Shown: piece after piece, positions 1 to 12,127 of the stretch
Numbering within the stretch: the stretch's first letter is position 1
How the letters are laid out: the number at the start of each line of letters is the position of its first letter
Position numbers and translations under genes: made by a program
The notes under the pieces: generated by a model
The model's input: only the letters and a program-made list of their open reading frames with translations
The model's database searches: none
What the model was told of the DNA's origin: nothing
Source of the DNA: Inonotus obliquus
Lineage: Eukaryota > Basidiomycota > Agaricomycetes > Hymenochaetales > Hymenochaetaceae
DNA: 64,000 bases
Assembly: GCA_032164295.1 (NCBI GenBank)
Contig: JAJHTX010000012.1
Coordinates: forward strand, 1,736,001-1,800,000
Reading direction: 5' to 3'

Positions 1-1070
1 GCATGATTCTCGGTCATTTTGGCCCCCTCGGTCTCTAACAGTTTGATGCTTACACACTTCGTTTCACCTTATCATCTCCGTAATGCAGCTGGTCTTCACT
101 AGTCACAGATTATTTCGCGTTTCCGACCACCGACTACATTTCTGTCGGTCGGACAATTCTTTAGTTAGAAATTGTCACACGCTCACGGTTCTATTCCTGT
201 ACCACTGTACTAACTTACCCGATCTAATTTATTCTTATTCCATCTTCTTTTTCCTTGGCATTTGCAAGTCGCATGGACAACCAACTCTGAAGCACAGCAT
301 GCTTTACGACAGTACCCACGGTGTCCATAGTGCCTTCATCGACACATGGTTATGAACTCGCTAAACTCGCAAATTCTTCCAAGGAGTTCGGACCCAATCG
401 GCTTTTCCTATGAAGCACTGACCAACTTGTAGCTTATGAATTGAATGTGTCGGTGTGGTTTAGTACTGATGTCCCAGAACAAATGTTGCTTTGGAATCTC
501 TGCAGATTGGCGGGCACTAGAACTCGGCACGAAAATCAGACGCTTTGAATACTACATTTCCAATCGTATGTCTATATGTGTGTACTCGGTTTCAAGTTAC
601 CCAGGTACAATGGCGCCTAATGCCTCCCCGAAGGTGATAGCAGCATACATCCCTTTGAAATAGTAGAGGACCTAGTACTGACTCGTCTATTGAATGCATG
701 CTGAAAGATACGGCCCGCTCTGTTTTGGACCCGCTTCGACTCGAGAAAGCTCCACCGAATACAATGATTAGCATTGAAAGCGCTGGAGACTCAACAGTCG
801 ACAGAACGGCGCACGGAGTTGACGGGTTCTCTAGCACCTGAGTCACCTCTCCGATCAATCCATTCGAGACGATATGAAATCATGGTCGTTACAAAAATTT
901 GTAAATCATGCCAGGGTAAGGAGGGAGACGCTGGAGGTATACAGCCACAGTTCACGAGTGTGTACTGGACATCAGTAAAATGAGCCGGATATTTATGGGT
1001 CTGGAAAGGATACTTTATCCCCCCTTCAAATCTGTCTCTCAAGCTGACATCGCAGGTTTCTTTTTCGCTC
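1..1070. other. Left flank, no supported gene
   Basis: Several short open frames occur on both strands, but none shows a recognisable domain, signal peptide or a consistent exon chain. The stretch ends in the promoter of the following secreted-family gene. A short motif (gagccggatattta) near 981 recurs near 4255 upstream of the second family member, which suggests that part of the upstream sequence was duplicated with the gene. Confidence 0.3.
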
Positions 1071-1088
1071 ATGCCTTGCCTGGACGCC

Positions 1089-3446
1089 ATGATTAGTACC
1101 ATCTTGGTGTTCTTTGCACTGTTTTCTGCCGGTTCAGCTTTTGGCGATGCGAGTGTACCTTGTCACAATGGCGAATGCTACTTTAGTATGACTGGAAATG
1201 AAAGGACTATGGCCGCAACTTTGAAAATCGTACGCCATTGTATATTGGTTTCACTTGATGTATTTCACTTATGTTCTTGTTATCCAGAGTGGTTCCCCTT
1301 CCGCGATCTCAGACATCACTAATGCAGCAGGGTGGGAGATCATTGATTGTTCTTCAGGGAGCTCTGCGCACAATATCCGTCTGGTGTGTCTAGACGACGA
1401 CTCCAAGTGTTCGCATATATTCGAGGATGGTGCAGAGCATACGATCGTTCGCCTTCCGTCTCATGTAAGGGTTTTCGAGTTATCCTCCATTCATATTGAT
1501 GAACCATACTTCGTTGGAAGTGTGGAAGCGGACCTTTCGCCCGTGTATCAAAGGCTTGGATTTCGGAAGACCAGTCTATTCCTGAAAATGTGCGCGCCAG
1601 GATGAAGAAACGTGCGGAAGAATGGCCCTCTGTCCACGCACTCCTCTTGGACAGCGAATTTAGTCAGGCTCTAGGTTCGAAGTAAGTTAAACTGTAATTT
1701 GCGAGTATCGCCCTGAATTTATCATTTGCTAGTAAAGGGAATGTATTGATCACAGTTTATGCATCTATCTCTCAGAGAGGCGGATCTGCAACACGTTCCC
1801 GCCGCCATGCCCGTGATATTCATTCCCGGGGCGTCGAAGATGTCATTGCTGAACAATTTGATAGTACGTACATTCATTCATTGTAGCCATGTTGCTCACT
1901 GAACAAATGCAATTATATATCAAGTCTTCTCCTCACTATTTTCTTCGGAAGATGGTATAGGTTCATTTGTCAGGAATTCTACGAGAGATGCAATTCCTAT
2001 CAACGTCAATCAATTGAATTCAACATTTTCAATAGCTCTTTGCCCTGTTCGGGGAGCGACGACGCAAAAATCAGCGTCGACGCAGACGTTAGTTTGCAAG
2101 GCGACATTGATCTCGGAGTCATTGCCCAAGGAACGATCATCCCTCCGAAATTTGACAAGTTTGGCCTTTTCGCGAGTTTGTAGACGTGTAATTTCTCCCT
2201 CGAACTTTCTAACCAGGTGTTCCCTAGCTATGTCGGCGGACCTTGCAGGCAAGCTAAGCATTACAACGGAGCTCTCGGTTAGTATAAAAAACTTATAAAA
2301 AAGCTGCTCACCTCCGTGCTGCTTGTATGTAGGGCGAGATCGATTCACCGGAAATCACTTTCTTAAATATAGGCCTTCCCGGACTCTCCGTTCCCGAGTA
2401 AGTATTGAATAGTTTGGGGCTACCGATAGTACAGTTAATAGTTCGGAAACATAATAGCGTTATCTCGTTGGGGCCCTCTATCACTTTGGCAGCAAAGGCG
2501 ACAGCGAATATTGATATCAATATGAATAAGTATGGATGTTGGCCTTGCCTATGGTATTAGAAACTTAACTCTGGTGTTTCCCCCTTCTTTGGCAGGAAAC
2601 TCGTCTGCCGTAGTCGTTCCGACGGATATCCGTGAGTTCTACCTCGCCTTCCGATCTAGCGGTCTCTACAGTATCCTTTAGCACTGCAGCTCTCGGTCGC
2701 TCTAGGCATCAAGTCAACTACCTCCTTTACGGCTCATTTGATTCCTTCCGTAAGCTTACAATCTTCTCCGAGATGTTTAGCGTATTGAGTCATTTTGATT
2801 CCTAGCTGAATCTTGGTCTGGTAGCGTTTGATGTGTCGACCGCGGCCTTCCTGAAGTTTGATACATCCGCCACTCTGGGTTTGAATCTCAATGCTGGCAC
2901 AAACACGAGCGTTGATACCGCCGGTTCGACGGATGCATCAGCTGCGGTGGATGGATGCGTCGATGTCAACGGCGGCATCGCGGTAAGCGTGGGTCTGAAA
3001 ACCGACTCGCCGCTTTTTGATCTCCTTGGAGATGCCGCGACCATTACACTGGCCGAAAAGAATGTTGAATTCTTTCAAGTAAGTTCATTGCGGACCATTT
3101 TTTTGATTAGTCTGCTGACGGATCTACTATTCAGGAGTGTTTGCCGGATATCGTGGCTTCATCGACTGGGAGTACGGCATTCCGATCAAGAGCAGTCCGT
3201 ACTCCAAGGTCTTTCTCGGAGAGTTCACCAGAGAAGCATGCTGGTTTGAAGAGGGACTTTGCTTGTTCTGCTATCGTTGGATCATTAGAAAGCGTGTTGG
3301 TGAATAGAACAATTTCAAGTGCTAAGTTGGTATTTAGTAGCGATTTAACTTCAAGGTCACTCACTCACTCGATCCCTTTAACAGCTTCGGAGAGGGAGAA
3401 GAATGAACTTTGTGAGCTGGCATTTATGGGGATGGAGTCGTTTTAG
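1089..3446 (+). pseudogene. Secreted agaricomycete family protein, copy 1, frameshifted
   Basis: This is a tandem paralogue of the gene at 4298. It starts at 1089 (an ATG at 1071 is also in frame) with a hydrophobic signal peptide ending near SAFG. Exons at 1089-1229, 1288-1464, 1521-1681 and 1733-1863 match the other copy exon for exon. They carry the same features: PCHNGECY, SAISDITNAAGWEI, a Cys-Gly segment, and an Arg-rich stretch that may be a processing site. Homology then continues but jumps frame near 2017-2022 (INVNQ in one frame, FNIFNSS in the next) and again near 2515-2525 (before MDVGLAYG). Later exons are intact up to AEKNVEFFQ and an alternative C-terminus ending at 3446. I did not find splice sites that repair either jump. 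It is either a pseudogene or a sequence with small indel errors. Function is unknown; the family looks secreted or surface-associated. Confidence 0.6.
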
Positions 3447-4297
3447 GTATAACATTCGTGGGAATCAATCGTGAGAGCCTTTCTAGTCTTGGCAGAGCTC
3501 AGAAAACGTGGATTTGCTATTTCTCCTATTTATATCGCCGCGACTTCTCTGAACAATTCATTCCGTTCTGGTAGGGGACTGGGTGTCATTGATAATGGCG
3601 ATGCTCAATGATCAAGAGGAGCGTCATGGCTCGTCTCACTCTGGACCGTAGCAATTTATTTGAATGCTCTTGGGTTATTTATATGAGCGCGACCGCGACT
3701 CATCTTGGTCTGATGCGGTAACAGGCTGAACCGCACCGGGATGAATTGCAGATGGTTCATCATGGAAGCAATCTAGGCGAGCAATGACAACGACTGACGT
3801 CCCCGACGACGGAAACAAATTGATGGAGTCACGAAACCGTCGTGGGAAGCAGTCTTCTTAGGTCCTCCTATGCTCTGGTCACCGTAGCGCCTTGGGAGCG
3901 TGACGGGACCACAGCGCATGATGACTCATGGTGATAGAATATCGCAAATGGAAAATAATGTACGTAAATTCAGAATTTTGAAATAGTTGTGCAACTGTAC
4001 GTTCCCTCTGTCCAAAGCACTTCACAACTGCTACCATCATCAGTTGATCAAAGATTCTCATGGCGACAGAGCCATTTAAATAGGCGACTGGTCCCTTAAC
4101 GAGTTCCGCCATAGGCTTGTCTTGCATCGCATGGCAGATGCCTGAGCAGATATAAAACCCCTTTGATGGAGATCCATTAACCTTTCTTTTCTCTTCGTCT
4201 TTCTTTATACCCTCCACATTCTTTTCTACTTCCGCCTCTTCATTCCTTTGCACGAGCCGGATATTTATACTTCGTATTTTGTAACATCCTGCCCAGA
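3447..4297. promoter_or_regulatory. Spacer and promoter of the second secreted-family gene
   Basis: No coding exon is supported here. A TATA-like tataaaa lies at 4151-4157, about 140 bp upstream of the next ATG at 4298. The rest shows no clear motif. Confidence 0.35.
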
Positions 4298-6951
4298 ATG
4301 TCCGAGACTTTCTTCATACTGATTTCACTGCTTCCTCTTCTGGTCGTTGCAGAAAATGATTGGTCAACGCCTTGTCTCAATGGCTGGTGCTCTTATGATA
4401 TACCTGCCAGCGAGAATTCGATGGCCGCTACCATTCAGATCGTGAGTCTATAGTTTCAGGACTTATTTTCATGTAATTCTCAAGCTATCCTATCCAGACC
4501 GGATCCCCTTATGCTATTTCTGACATTACGTCTGCCGCGGGATGGGAGATTTTGAATTGCACGGCAGACTCGGATGCTCAGGACATCCGCCTTGTCTGCT
4601 CGGGAGACGAAGCATCCTGCTCCCACTTGTCTGAAAATGGTGCAGAGCACACAGTCGTTCGATTGCCACCCGGGGTATGTCAGAATTCGTAGCAGTCCTT
4701 AACCGCCTATTAACTTGCGTTCCAGTGTGGATCGATCCCGTTCGCCCATGTCGCATCATACGGTGACTCCGAAGACCAATCTTTGCCAGACCACGTCAAG
4801 TCCCGAATAATGCGACGTGATGGCACAGCCCCTCCTGTACGTGCCTTGTCTTTCAACGCTAACTTTGACGAAGTTCCATCATCCCAGTGAGTAGCACCAT
4901 TGCCTTCAGTGTAACTCCGCTAAGCTATTTCAATCAAACAGACACGGGGACGTTTCTATGCTCGTATTCGGGTCGACCATTCCAGGATTTAATGGCAATG
5001 CTACCATAACCGCAGCTGGGTCCAGACGCCGGTCTCGTCTGGCCAACAAGCGCGGACTTATCGACTCACTACTTGGAGGTTCGTTGCTCCCTGACCTTTT
5101 CGCCTTGTCGGTCTGACCGTTTGCAGATTTCAGCAAGGAAACGTCGACTGACCTGCCGCCGATAATTATTGACAGATCATTCAACGTCTTCAACACTACG
5201 CTGTCATGTTCTGCAAATGAGCAGGCCAGACTAAGTGTCGACGTCAGTGCGAAAGTCAATGCACTACGCTGTCATGTTCTGCAAATGAGCAGGCCAGACT
5301 AAGTGTCGACGTCAGTGCGAAAGTCAATGCTGATGTGACCATCGGGGCTGTCCTTGCGGGTTCTCTCATCCCTCCGAGAGTCAAGGAGTTCGGACTATTT
5401 TCTGGTGAGCCTCACGAATATCGCCACTTCCGAAATGCCTCTGCTGAATATACCATGCTATCACGCTTTATCAGATGTCTCCGCGGACCTCGAAGGCGGA
5501 CTCAGCGTCAACGCGAATATCGCGGGCGAGTTCGACACTGGAAAGGTTCCTCTATTCAGTGTAGGTTTGCCAGGACTGAGCATCCCAGGGTGAGTACATT
5601 TGCCCCCGACCTCGTGTATCAAGGCTGAACCGACTCGCAAAGCATCCTTACTCTCGGGCCGAGTTTTGAAATCGCCGCTCAGGCGCTGGCGACAATTGAC
5701 CTCGATGTCAGTATGGATGTGGACTTGGCCTACAGCTTCTCCAACCTGCAGTTATTCTTCCCTCCTTCTGATGATCACCCATCCAGCGCGGTCGTCGCAC
5801 CGAAAGATACGCGTGGGTACCTTCCTCTCGGAACGTGTATGCTAATAGTCACCCGCATGTCTCTCAGCTCTCAAGCTTTCCGCCAGCCCAAATATCCAGT
5901 CCAATGCTACGCTTGAGGCGCACTTGATCCCGGCTGTCGGTGCCTAATTACTTCCTTTGAGATGATTATTCTGACGATTATTCTTTCTAGCTGAAGTTTG
6001 GCTTATCCGTCCTTAGCTCGAATGCTGATATCTTCCTTGACCTCGACACATTCGCTACGCTGAACCTCGGTCTGGAAGCTGGTGCGACGGCGAGCGTTGA
6101 CACGACTGGCGTTACGGATGCTTCTGCCCAAGTCGAGGGCTGCGTTGACCTGAACGGCGGTGTCTCAGTTAACGTGGGGGCCGACGCTTCCTTCTTCGGA
6201 CTTTTCGATGCAGGCACACAGATCTCTCTCTTCTCGAAGAACTTTGACCTCTTCCAGGTAGGCAGGCCACGCGGTGAGTATTGGATAAACTGACCTTTCG
6301 TTAGAAATGCTTCGGGACGTCGACGTCTGATGAGTCATCTATCACTGCTCTTACGATATCCACTATTTCTTCCTTGCCTGCGACCGAATCGTTGGATGCC
6401 ACAGCTACCGTATCGGACCGTGGTCTATCTCAATCAGCAACCGGGACGGGCACGGACTCCGTGGTCATTTCTAGCGCATCTTCCGATCTAAGTACTGCGA
6501 CCGAATCACTCGAGTCTTCTGGTTCACTCTACATCACATCGTCTGGCTCCGGTACGGCTAATACCGCGGACGCTTCTACCTCTGTTAACAATACAAGTAC
6601 CTCGCCGGACGTGACTAGCTACGGGGTCGTTTATACGACTACTGCAGTAGTAAGTGCGGTAGCCACAAGCACTCAGACCAACAGTGCTCCTAGAGCCACG
6701 AGTAGCACCGGACGCTACAAGGGTCCAAGCACACGCAGTCGCGGGAAGGGACGTGGAAGGGGTCGCGGCCGGTGGCAGACGCAGTCCGGTAAGATGATGA
6801 AGAGGAACTTCCAGTGTCTCGCTCCTGGTATTGCTGCCGCTGCTTCAGTAGTGGATCAGACGTTGGCGAGTTCAAGGTTGGTTCCTTTACTCTCTCCTCT
6901 GAAGAAGTCGGTGCTTATGAAACTTGGTCATTGTTCAGCTTCACATCATGA
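4298..6951 (+). CDS. Secreted agaricomycete family protein, copy 2, with a disruptive 68-bp duplication
   Basis: An 11-exon gene for an extracellular protein of unknown function. The ATG at 4298 gives a signal peptide (hydrophobic run ILISLLPLLVV). Exons are 4298-4441, 4498-4674, 4726-4886, 4942-5078, 5127-5404, 5475-5589, 5643-5812, 5868-5935, 5991-6257, 6305-6876 and a short last exon ending at 6951. The N-terminal part has paired Cys (PCLNGWC) and the motif AISDITSAAGWEI. The centre has repeated beta-rich segments ending in LIPP, FPPSDD and AHLIP. A Ser/Thr-rich tail follows, with a basic Arg/Gly stretch (GKGRGRGRGR). A perfect 68-bp tandem duplication (5194-5261 and 5262-5329) inside exon 5 shifts the frame; without it the frame runs straight through. 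Everything else is intact, so the lesion is recent or an assembly artefact. The last splice is uncertain: unspliced, the frame runs to 7120. Confidence 0.65.
5194..5329 (+). repeat. Perfect 68-bp direct tandem duplication inside an exon
   Basis: Two adjacent identical 68-bp units begin with cactacgctgtc at 5194 and 5262. Since 68 is not a multiple of three, the second unit moves the gene from codon phase 2 to phase 1 (position modulo 3). The downstream homologous frame is exactly the one expected if a single unit were present. Confidence 0.9.
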
Positions 6952-7362
6952 TGCCGTTAATCGTGGGATTATCATTCATTTAACTTTATTTCTTACATAT
7001 TGCCTCCTTTGTCCGCCTTCATGTCTACCCCCTGATAATCTCGAGTCCTTCGTACCTTCACCTTTCCAGCATGTCTCTCACACTTCATCCGCTTCGGACG
7101 CTTTACCTTCAAAGCTCTAAAGTGACGCTCACTGATCAGAGGTACCAATGGGAATGCAGCCCAAGTGAAGAAATAGGCTCGTCCGTCCTACATCGATGAC
7201 CAGCATCATTCACTCAAAACAACAAGGAACACAAGTGCAACTGCACATCCTAGTTCTAGTCTCAGCTTCAAGCCCGATTTTAAACCAGTACTTTCTCAAC
7301 AGAGTTATATGATTTTTCATCTATTCTAGGTACTTCTCACAAGAAAACAGTGGCTATCTATT

Positions 7363-8338
7363 CTATTGAGGCACACCCAGCCAATCTGATAATCTCCGCA
7401 CGGGACCAATAGGAGCCTTAGCACCATCTCCACAATCAAGAGTTTCCTCCTCTATAGCTATTGTAGAGTGGCTAGAGGATGCCATATCATCGCCGCAATT
7501 AAGGATAGCCTCCTCCGGTGTCCTGCCGTATTCCGATGCTATTATCTCATCATCGTCATCTGACATACCAAACTTCGATGGAGACTTGAGTTGCTCCTTC
7601 GGAACTGATTTCCCTTTTTTCACTGTGAGGATGGTCCGAGGTGTTTTAAAACGACAGATCAAATTGTGATGTATATCTGAACGTACGCACCGACAGCCTC
7701 ATATTGTAATCCAGTGGCTCCGGATCTCGAGAGCCACACCTTGCATTCATGGCCTTCTATTTCTGCTCATATAATTCCCTTCGTTAGTCACTGCTGCTTA
7801 AGAACGAGCGAAGGGAAGTACTAGTAAGTAAAGAGATACCAACCGTCTATCAAGTTTTGCACTTTTTCGTCTTTATACTTATTCCCGGTGACGTCAGTCC
7901 AGCATGAGGATGTCCCATTTTGCGGCTTTTTCCGCATATAGCGGCGTTGTGATGGGTTTCTGTTGTCGGGTGTCTTGTCTTTTAGTGGCTTATATCCAGG
8001 ATCTGCTACTGAGGTTGATAAAGTAGCAGGTGCCTGAGATGGTTGGCATCCAGGACGCTGTGTCCGGGGCGAAGGCACAACTATATTTAATTGAGGCGGC
8101 GTAGAGTTTGATCCCCCCCTGCGTCGAGTTGTCGCTGCCGGAATGCCCATTGAGATCAATGAAACAACAGGAAGTTAAAACTCACGTTTTGATGACCCGG
8201 CCTTTGCCGTTTCTCGTTGTGTTGTTGCTTCGCGAGGCAAACAGAATTCAATGAGCTAGATCATAAGACGATCGGGATAAGGGACTCACCTTTTTCCCCA
8301 GAATTTCCATCAGACGGACGTGTGACATATTTGGACAT
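7363..8338 (-). CDS. Small hypothetical protein, five exons
   Basis: The exon chain starts at the ATG at 8338 (MSKYVTRPSDG) and ends with TAG at 7363. Intron junctions are canonical: donor gtgagt after the first exon, acceptor ending gcgaag, then gtgagt/gcag, gttggt/gagcag and gtgcgt/cacag. The frame stays open across all five exons, which supports a real gene of about 260 residues. The product has a basic, Pro/Ser-rich middle (PSQRRYMRKKPQNG), then a compact segment (EIEGHECKVWLSRSG) and an acidic tail (MSDDDDEII) ending in SDWLGVPQ. There is no signal peptide or membrane segment. I do not recognise the family. A nuclear or cytoplasmic protein is likely from composition, but this is inference. 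Confidence 0.5.
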
Positions 8339-8797
8339 TCTCCTCTTCAGTTAACGAGCGTTGGATCGTTTGTAAAGTGCGTATCTTCTTAAGACTACTG
8401 GAAGTTGAAGCAAGATACGCTGGTTTTATAACGTACTATCACCTTTCCTCTCATACCCAAGATATCCAGATTGCAAAGTGTGGCGAGAGGAAGGTGGATA
8501 AGACTTTGCAACAGGTACAAACTAATCCATGTCCACCATTCTTCGCGAGATAAGCGGATTCCTCGACGCCGTCGAAGATAAATGTGTGTGTGGTATATGA
8601 TGCTCCGTGGCCGTGGGGTTTCTTCTTGAACCCAGTGCGATGCCACATTTGATGTGAAGTCCTATGGTGCATGAGCAACCAGAGGAGGAATGAGTAACCG
8701 ACCTTAGCAGAGAACTTTGCAGATGCCAAGTAGCTAAACTGATTACCACATGAATGCATGGAGTAGGATTTACGTAATGCATTAATTAGACGACCTT
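8339..8797. other. Spacer, no supported gene
   Basis: An open frame on the minus strand (8451-8861) crosses into the adjacent MITE end and has no recognisable domain. I see no convincing exon chain here. Confidence 0.3.
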
Positions 8798-9458
8798 TAC
8801 AGTAATTCACCGTTCCTTTGAACACACCACTCCTTTGAACACCTGGCATTTTCTCCCGCAATTCTCCATCTTTTCGCCTGAAAAAATAACATCACATTCC
8901 AACTTATGTGGTCTACCCTCATATAAATTTTTGTAGAATTTGGTTGAGTAGTTAAATGTCAAAAAAATCGACATTGCAAGAATCAGAGCAATTTCTAACC
9001 ATGTTCCTCCGTACAAATCTCCTCATATAATAACATGCAGAGTTTTGGGAGATCTGGGCTATGATTCATATTATACAGTATCTCATGCGCACATTCCACG
9101 TTCTCCGAAGCAATTTGGACAAGAATTGTGATTTCTATGTAGCAGACAATTGTCACAAGTCATAGTTTCTTTGGAAAGTAAGAAAATTAGATGACGTAAA
9201 GTGTTACTTGCCGAGACAGGGGTAACAAATTGATTAGGCGACGGGGTGTTGAAAGGAGTGGTTTTTGGTCCAAAATCTCTCCGTTTTTCTTTTCTCTGTA
9301 TTAATCTAACCAGTCCTTTCCAGACATTGAAAAAATTCGCTCAAGTACGTCTCAGTGTGCCATTTTGATACGTGAAATAAAATGTGCAAATAGTTGAGGG
9401 GGAGAGGTCGTGCAAATGAAAAAGTAATTGGTGTTCAAAGGAATGGTGAATTACTGTA
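8798..9458. mobile_element. Tc1/mariner-like MITE with TA target duplication
   Basis: A 657-bp segment (8800-9456) is bounded by TA dinucleotides and has terminal inverted repeats of about 27 bp. The left end reads CAGTAATTCACCGTTCC and the right end, reversed, reads CAGTAATTCACCATTCC; both continue with TTTGAACAC. Subterminal copies of a related motif (ctcctttgaacacc near 8830 and its inverted form gtgttgaaaggag near 9246) add a nested repeat structure. The interior is AT-rich and has no transposase frame, so it is non-autonomous. A CAGT terminus with a TA duplication is typical of the Tc1/mariner superfamily. Confidence 0.8.
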
Positions 9459-9726
9459 TGTAAACGGGAAACAAACAGATACAAATACCTTCTGTTCTAA
9501 CTGGTATTGAAGCTGCGTAGTTGCGTGGCATCTTGATACATCCAATGCAACTCCTGCGCCTTATTCTTGTACAGATACGATCGGTTGTTGATCAGGATCA
9601 CTATCGTCTTTAAGCCTATCTGACATCGTCTTTTGCCGCCACATTACCTTGTAACAACATCTTTCCAGTATTAGTCGTAATTAAATCCATTCTTGTATCT
9701 AGTACTTTGTATACCCATAGCCAAGG
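9459..9726. other. Spacer right of the MITE
   Basis: No gene, repeat or structured RNA recognised. A very short minus-strand frame (MSDRLKDDSDPDQQ) near 9565-9630 is too small to support. Confidence 0.3.
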
Positions 9727-9861
9727 TCAGTAGCGTTGCGCGAGCCAGCAGACCCAAGCATCTCGGACTTTGCTCTTGTGGGGAATACTCACTCGAAGGT
9801 AGTCCTGTTCAGGATCGGCCCACACCGAGCACTTTAAGATAGGATAGTCCTCAAGTCCAGT
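9727..9861 (-). CDS. Possible terminal exon of an unidentified gene
   Basis: On the minus strand an open segment follows an acceptor-like ggtcag and runs to a TGA at 9727. It encodes a Trp-rich, protein-like stretch (CSVWADPEQDYLRVSIPHK, then a C-terminus ending CWLAQRY). Codon use looks coding, but I could not join it securely to an upstream exon. It may belong with the small gene at 10208-10517, or with an intermediate open segment around 9890-10050 on the same strand. Treat it as a hint only. Confidence 0.25.
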   Translation of the reverse strand, partial: TGLEDYPILKCSVWADPEQDYLRVSIPHKSKVRDAWVCWLAQRY

Positions 9862-10207
9862 CTGACCATAGTCGAGTTATTTGAGTTGGTGTCTGGTTTG
9901 TGGTGGTATATCATATATTGAGATATAGGTAAGGGAAGATTCAAATCGACATGGTCCGGACTCCGAAGTACGACCGTCCTATCACGGTGAATTCTCGAAC
10001 GTAATGTGTGGAGAGGGTGGAACCTGCACTGGCATCCCTCAGACTCCTCAAGGTATGGTAGAGTTTATGCTATTCGTTTCATTCTACTTATTTGCACAAG
10101 GTGCTCAATCATGCATATGGGCCACTAGGGTGAATGAAGCATTCCACCTAACCTGGAAGAATCGACCAAGTGACGTTTCAACATGTTCTCCCCAAGTAGC
10201 AGTAAGC

Positions 10208-10517
10208 CTAGTCACGGCCTGTCCCTTCAATTTTGCCATGCTGTTCGATGTACTCGGAGAGCTCGACCCCACAGTTCTTAATAGCATCCACTTCTGTTCT
10301 CCCATATCCTTCTGCAATTGGCTTCTTATCATTGGGTTCCTTGACTGTATTATGATAAGATGATCAGGAATGACATAGCCGTGCAGATCCTACTTCACTT
10401 ACCTTGAGCATGGAACTCGGCACCAGGAACCTGATTGTCCGCATAATATAATTTATAACCTTCGAGGCACTTGTCCGTTTCCAACTCTGCATAGTGATTC
10501 GGGCCGGGAACAATCAT
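10208..10517 (-). CDS. Small hypothetical protein, two exons
   Basis: An ATG at 10517 opens MIVPGPNHYAELETDKC and reaches a canonical donor (gtaagt). The next exon starts after an acceptor cag and encodes VKEPNDKKPIAEGYG and a C-terminal acidic segment ending EGTGRD before a TAG at 10208. The product is about 80 residues, hydrophilic, with no signal peptide. Both exons look protein-like in this frame only; the plus-strand frame across the same bases is a shadow. The 5' end may be incomplete, because donor-like sites lie further upstream. I do not recognise the family. Confidence 0.4.
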
Positions 10518-12127
10518 CCAGCCAGTCCATTAATACGGGAATGATTCTAAGGGAAGTAAAAACATATTTACGAACTTGTTAGCACTTGATCCACCACTGT
10601 ACTGTTGAATGTGGATCTAGAGACGACGGAAAGGCTTGAAGTGGCCATTGGCTTTGCCTGGTGTAACTTACCACTATTTCTGTCCGTCGGCATTATCCGA
10701 TATTTCTTTTCTCAGGTGAACGTCGTATCTGTCGTCAAGCAGTCTCCCTGATAGCCGCTAGGTTGCTTTGGTTGGAAATAATGATTCATTTCATCCCAGA
10801 CCACTAAGTATCGCACCACACTTCCCTCTTCCCAAAGAAATCGCAAAGTAAACTCTATAATATTGCTTAGAATTCGCGACGTGGCGAAAAAAGAAGGCAA
10901 AAAAGTGTGGCCTTGTGCCACATCGCTTGCGCGCGCGTGTGGTAATTTTGCTTTGCAAGATGAAATGAGCAAGACTCGCGCCACCGACGAGAGGAGAGCG
11001 TGGCGTCGAGCAAATAGACATGACTGAGAGTAGAAACCAGCGTGAGCGGCGACAAGAGACGTCAATCCGAGCCCGAGCAGGATATTGTAGGGTGTAGAGT
11101 CGCCTGTTGCCACAGTCAGCTAGATGATGAATGCTGGTGAGGGTCCGCGACGTTCGACTCCGCAACGTGGATAGTTCCTACACATATCAACCCCAACAAA
11201 CAAATAGACCCAAATACTGTGCTCCAAGTTGATCAAAACAAAGCATGACCAGGGATAACCACTGTCCCGTGAAATACGACAATTGTTCGTAACATACTAG
11301 CGGGTGGTAAGGAATCATAGATGTCAAGATAACAAGCTTAAGAAGTAAACGAATACAATACAGTGTACGGGCATTCAATCATGGTGGGGGTGGGGCCTTG
11401 AATGGTGTGTAGTGTAATATATTGAATGGAGGAGGGGGATGTGAATTGGTGGGCACATGATATACTAGTGGGATTGCGTGGCCAGGATGAGGATGAAGTC
11501 TCATATGATAGAGAGATAAGGCTGTAAGACTATAATGGGGACTGGAATAGGGCGTTGTCGTCGTGTACTGGGTGAGGAATTGTTACGTGACAAGCAATAA
11601 AAACAAAATGAATCCGCGAGCCCGAAGGCTACGCAGACTACGAACAAGGATGATACGACGATGCGAGGGGACCGTGAGCAAGCCACGACAACAGAACATT
11701 TAGATACACGAACAAACAAAACACTTTGATGATGGCAAGAAAAACAGCGACAGCGACAGCAGGAAAGATGTTGAAAAAGGAAACAAAATATGTGCACCAA
11801 GACAAATGTGGGGAACATTTGCAAGAAGCCAGAGCAGGAAAATATCAGACGAATGGATACAGAGACTGAAGCGAAGCAAGAAGGCGGACCGGATAGCGAG
11901 AACGAAACAATTGGCATGCGCGATATAACTCGTCAAGACTTATGTGTATCATATCAGAAAGGAACGTGTCCGAGGTCATCATTCATTCGATCATTGCAGA
12001 CAAATTCGTAAGCAAGGAGTAGCCTAGAGAGGCGGGTGGTCAAAAGAGAGCCAAACACCTGGAATCAAGCCAACCTCAAAAATTGGCGCATCACGTTAAG
12101 ATAATAGACTGACCAATAGTCACAATT
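10518..12127. other. Long spacer and probable 3' UTR of the velvet gene
   Basis: No supported gene. A minus-strand frame from 11113 begins with a plausible hydrophobic N-terminus (ILLGLGLTSLVAAHAG), but its continuation is not protein-like. The part next to 12128 is likely transcribed as the 3' UTR of the velvet-family gene on the minus strand. Confidence 0.3.

Noticed and set aside
8451..8861. Minus-strand frame resembling a small ribonuclease-like effector
   Set aside because: The frame crosses the MITE end, lacks a signal peptide in frame and shows no catalytic motif.
10004..10363. Plus-strand open frame with hydrophobic stretches
   Set aside because: It is the antisense of the better-supported two-exon minus-strand gene.
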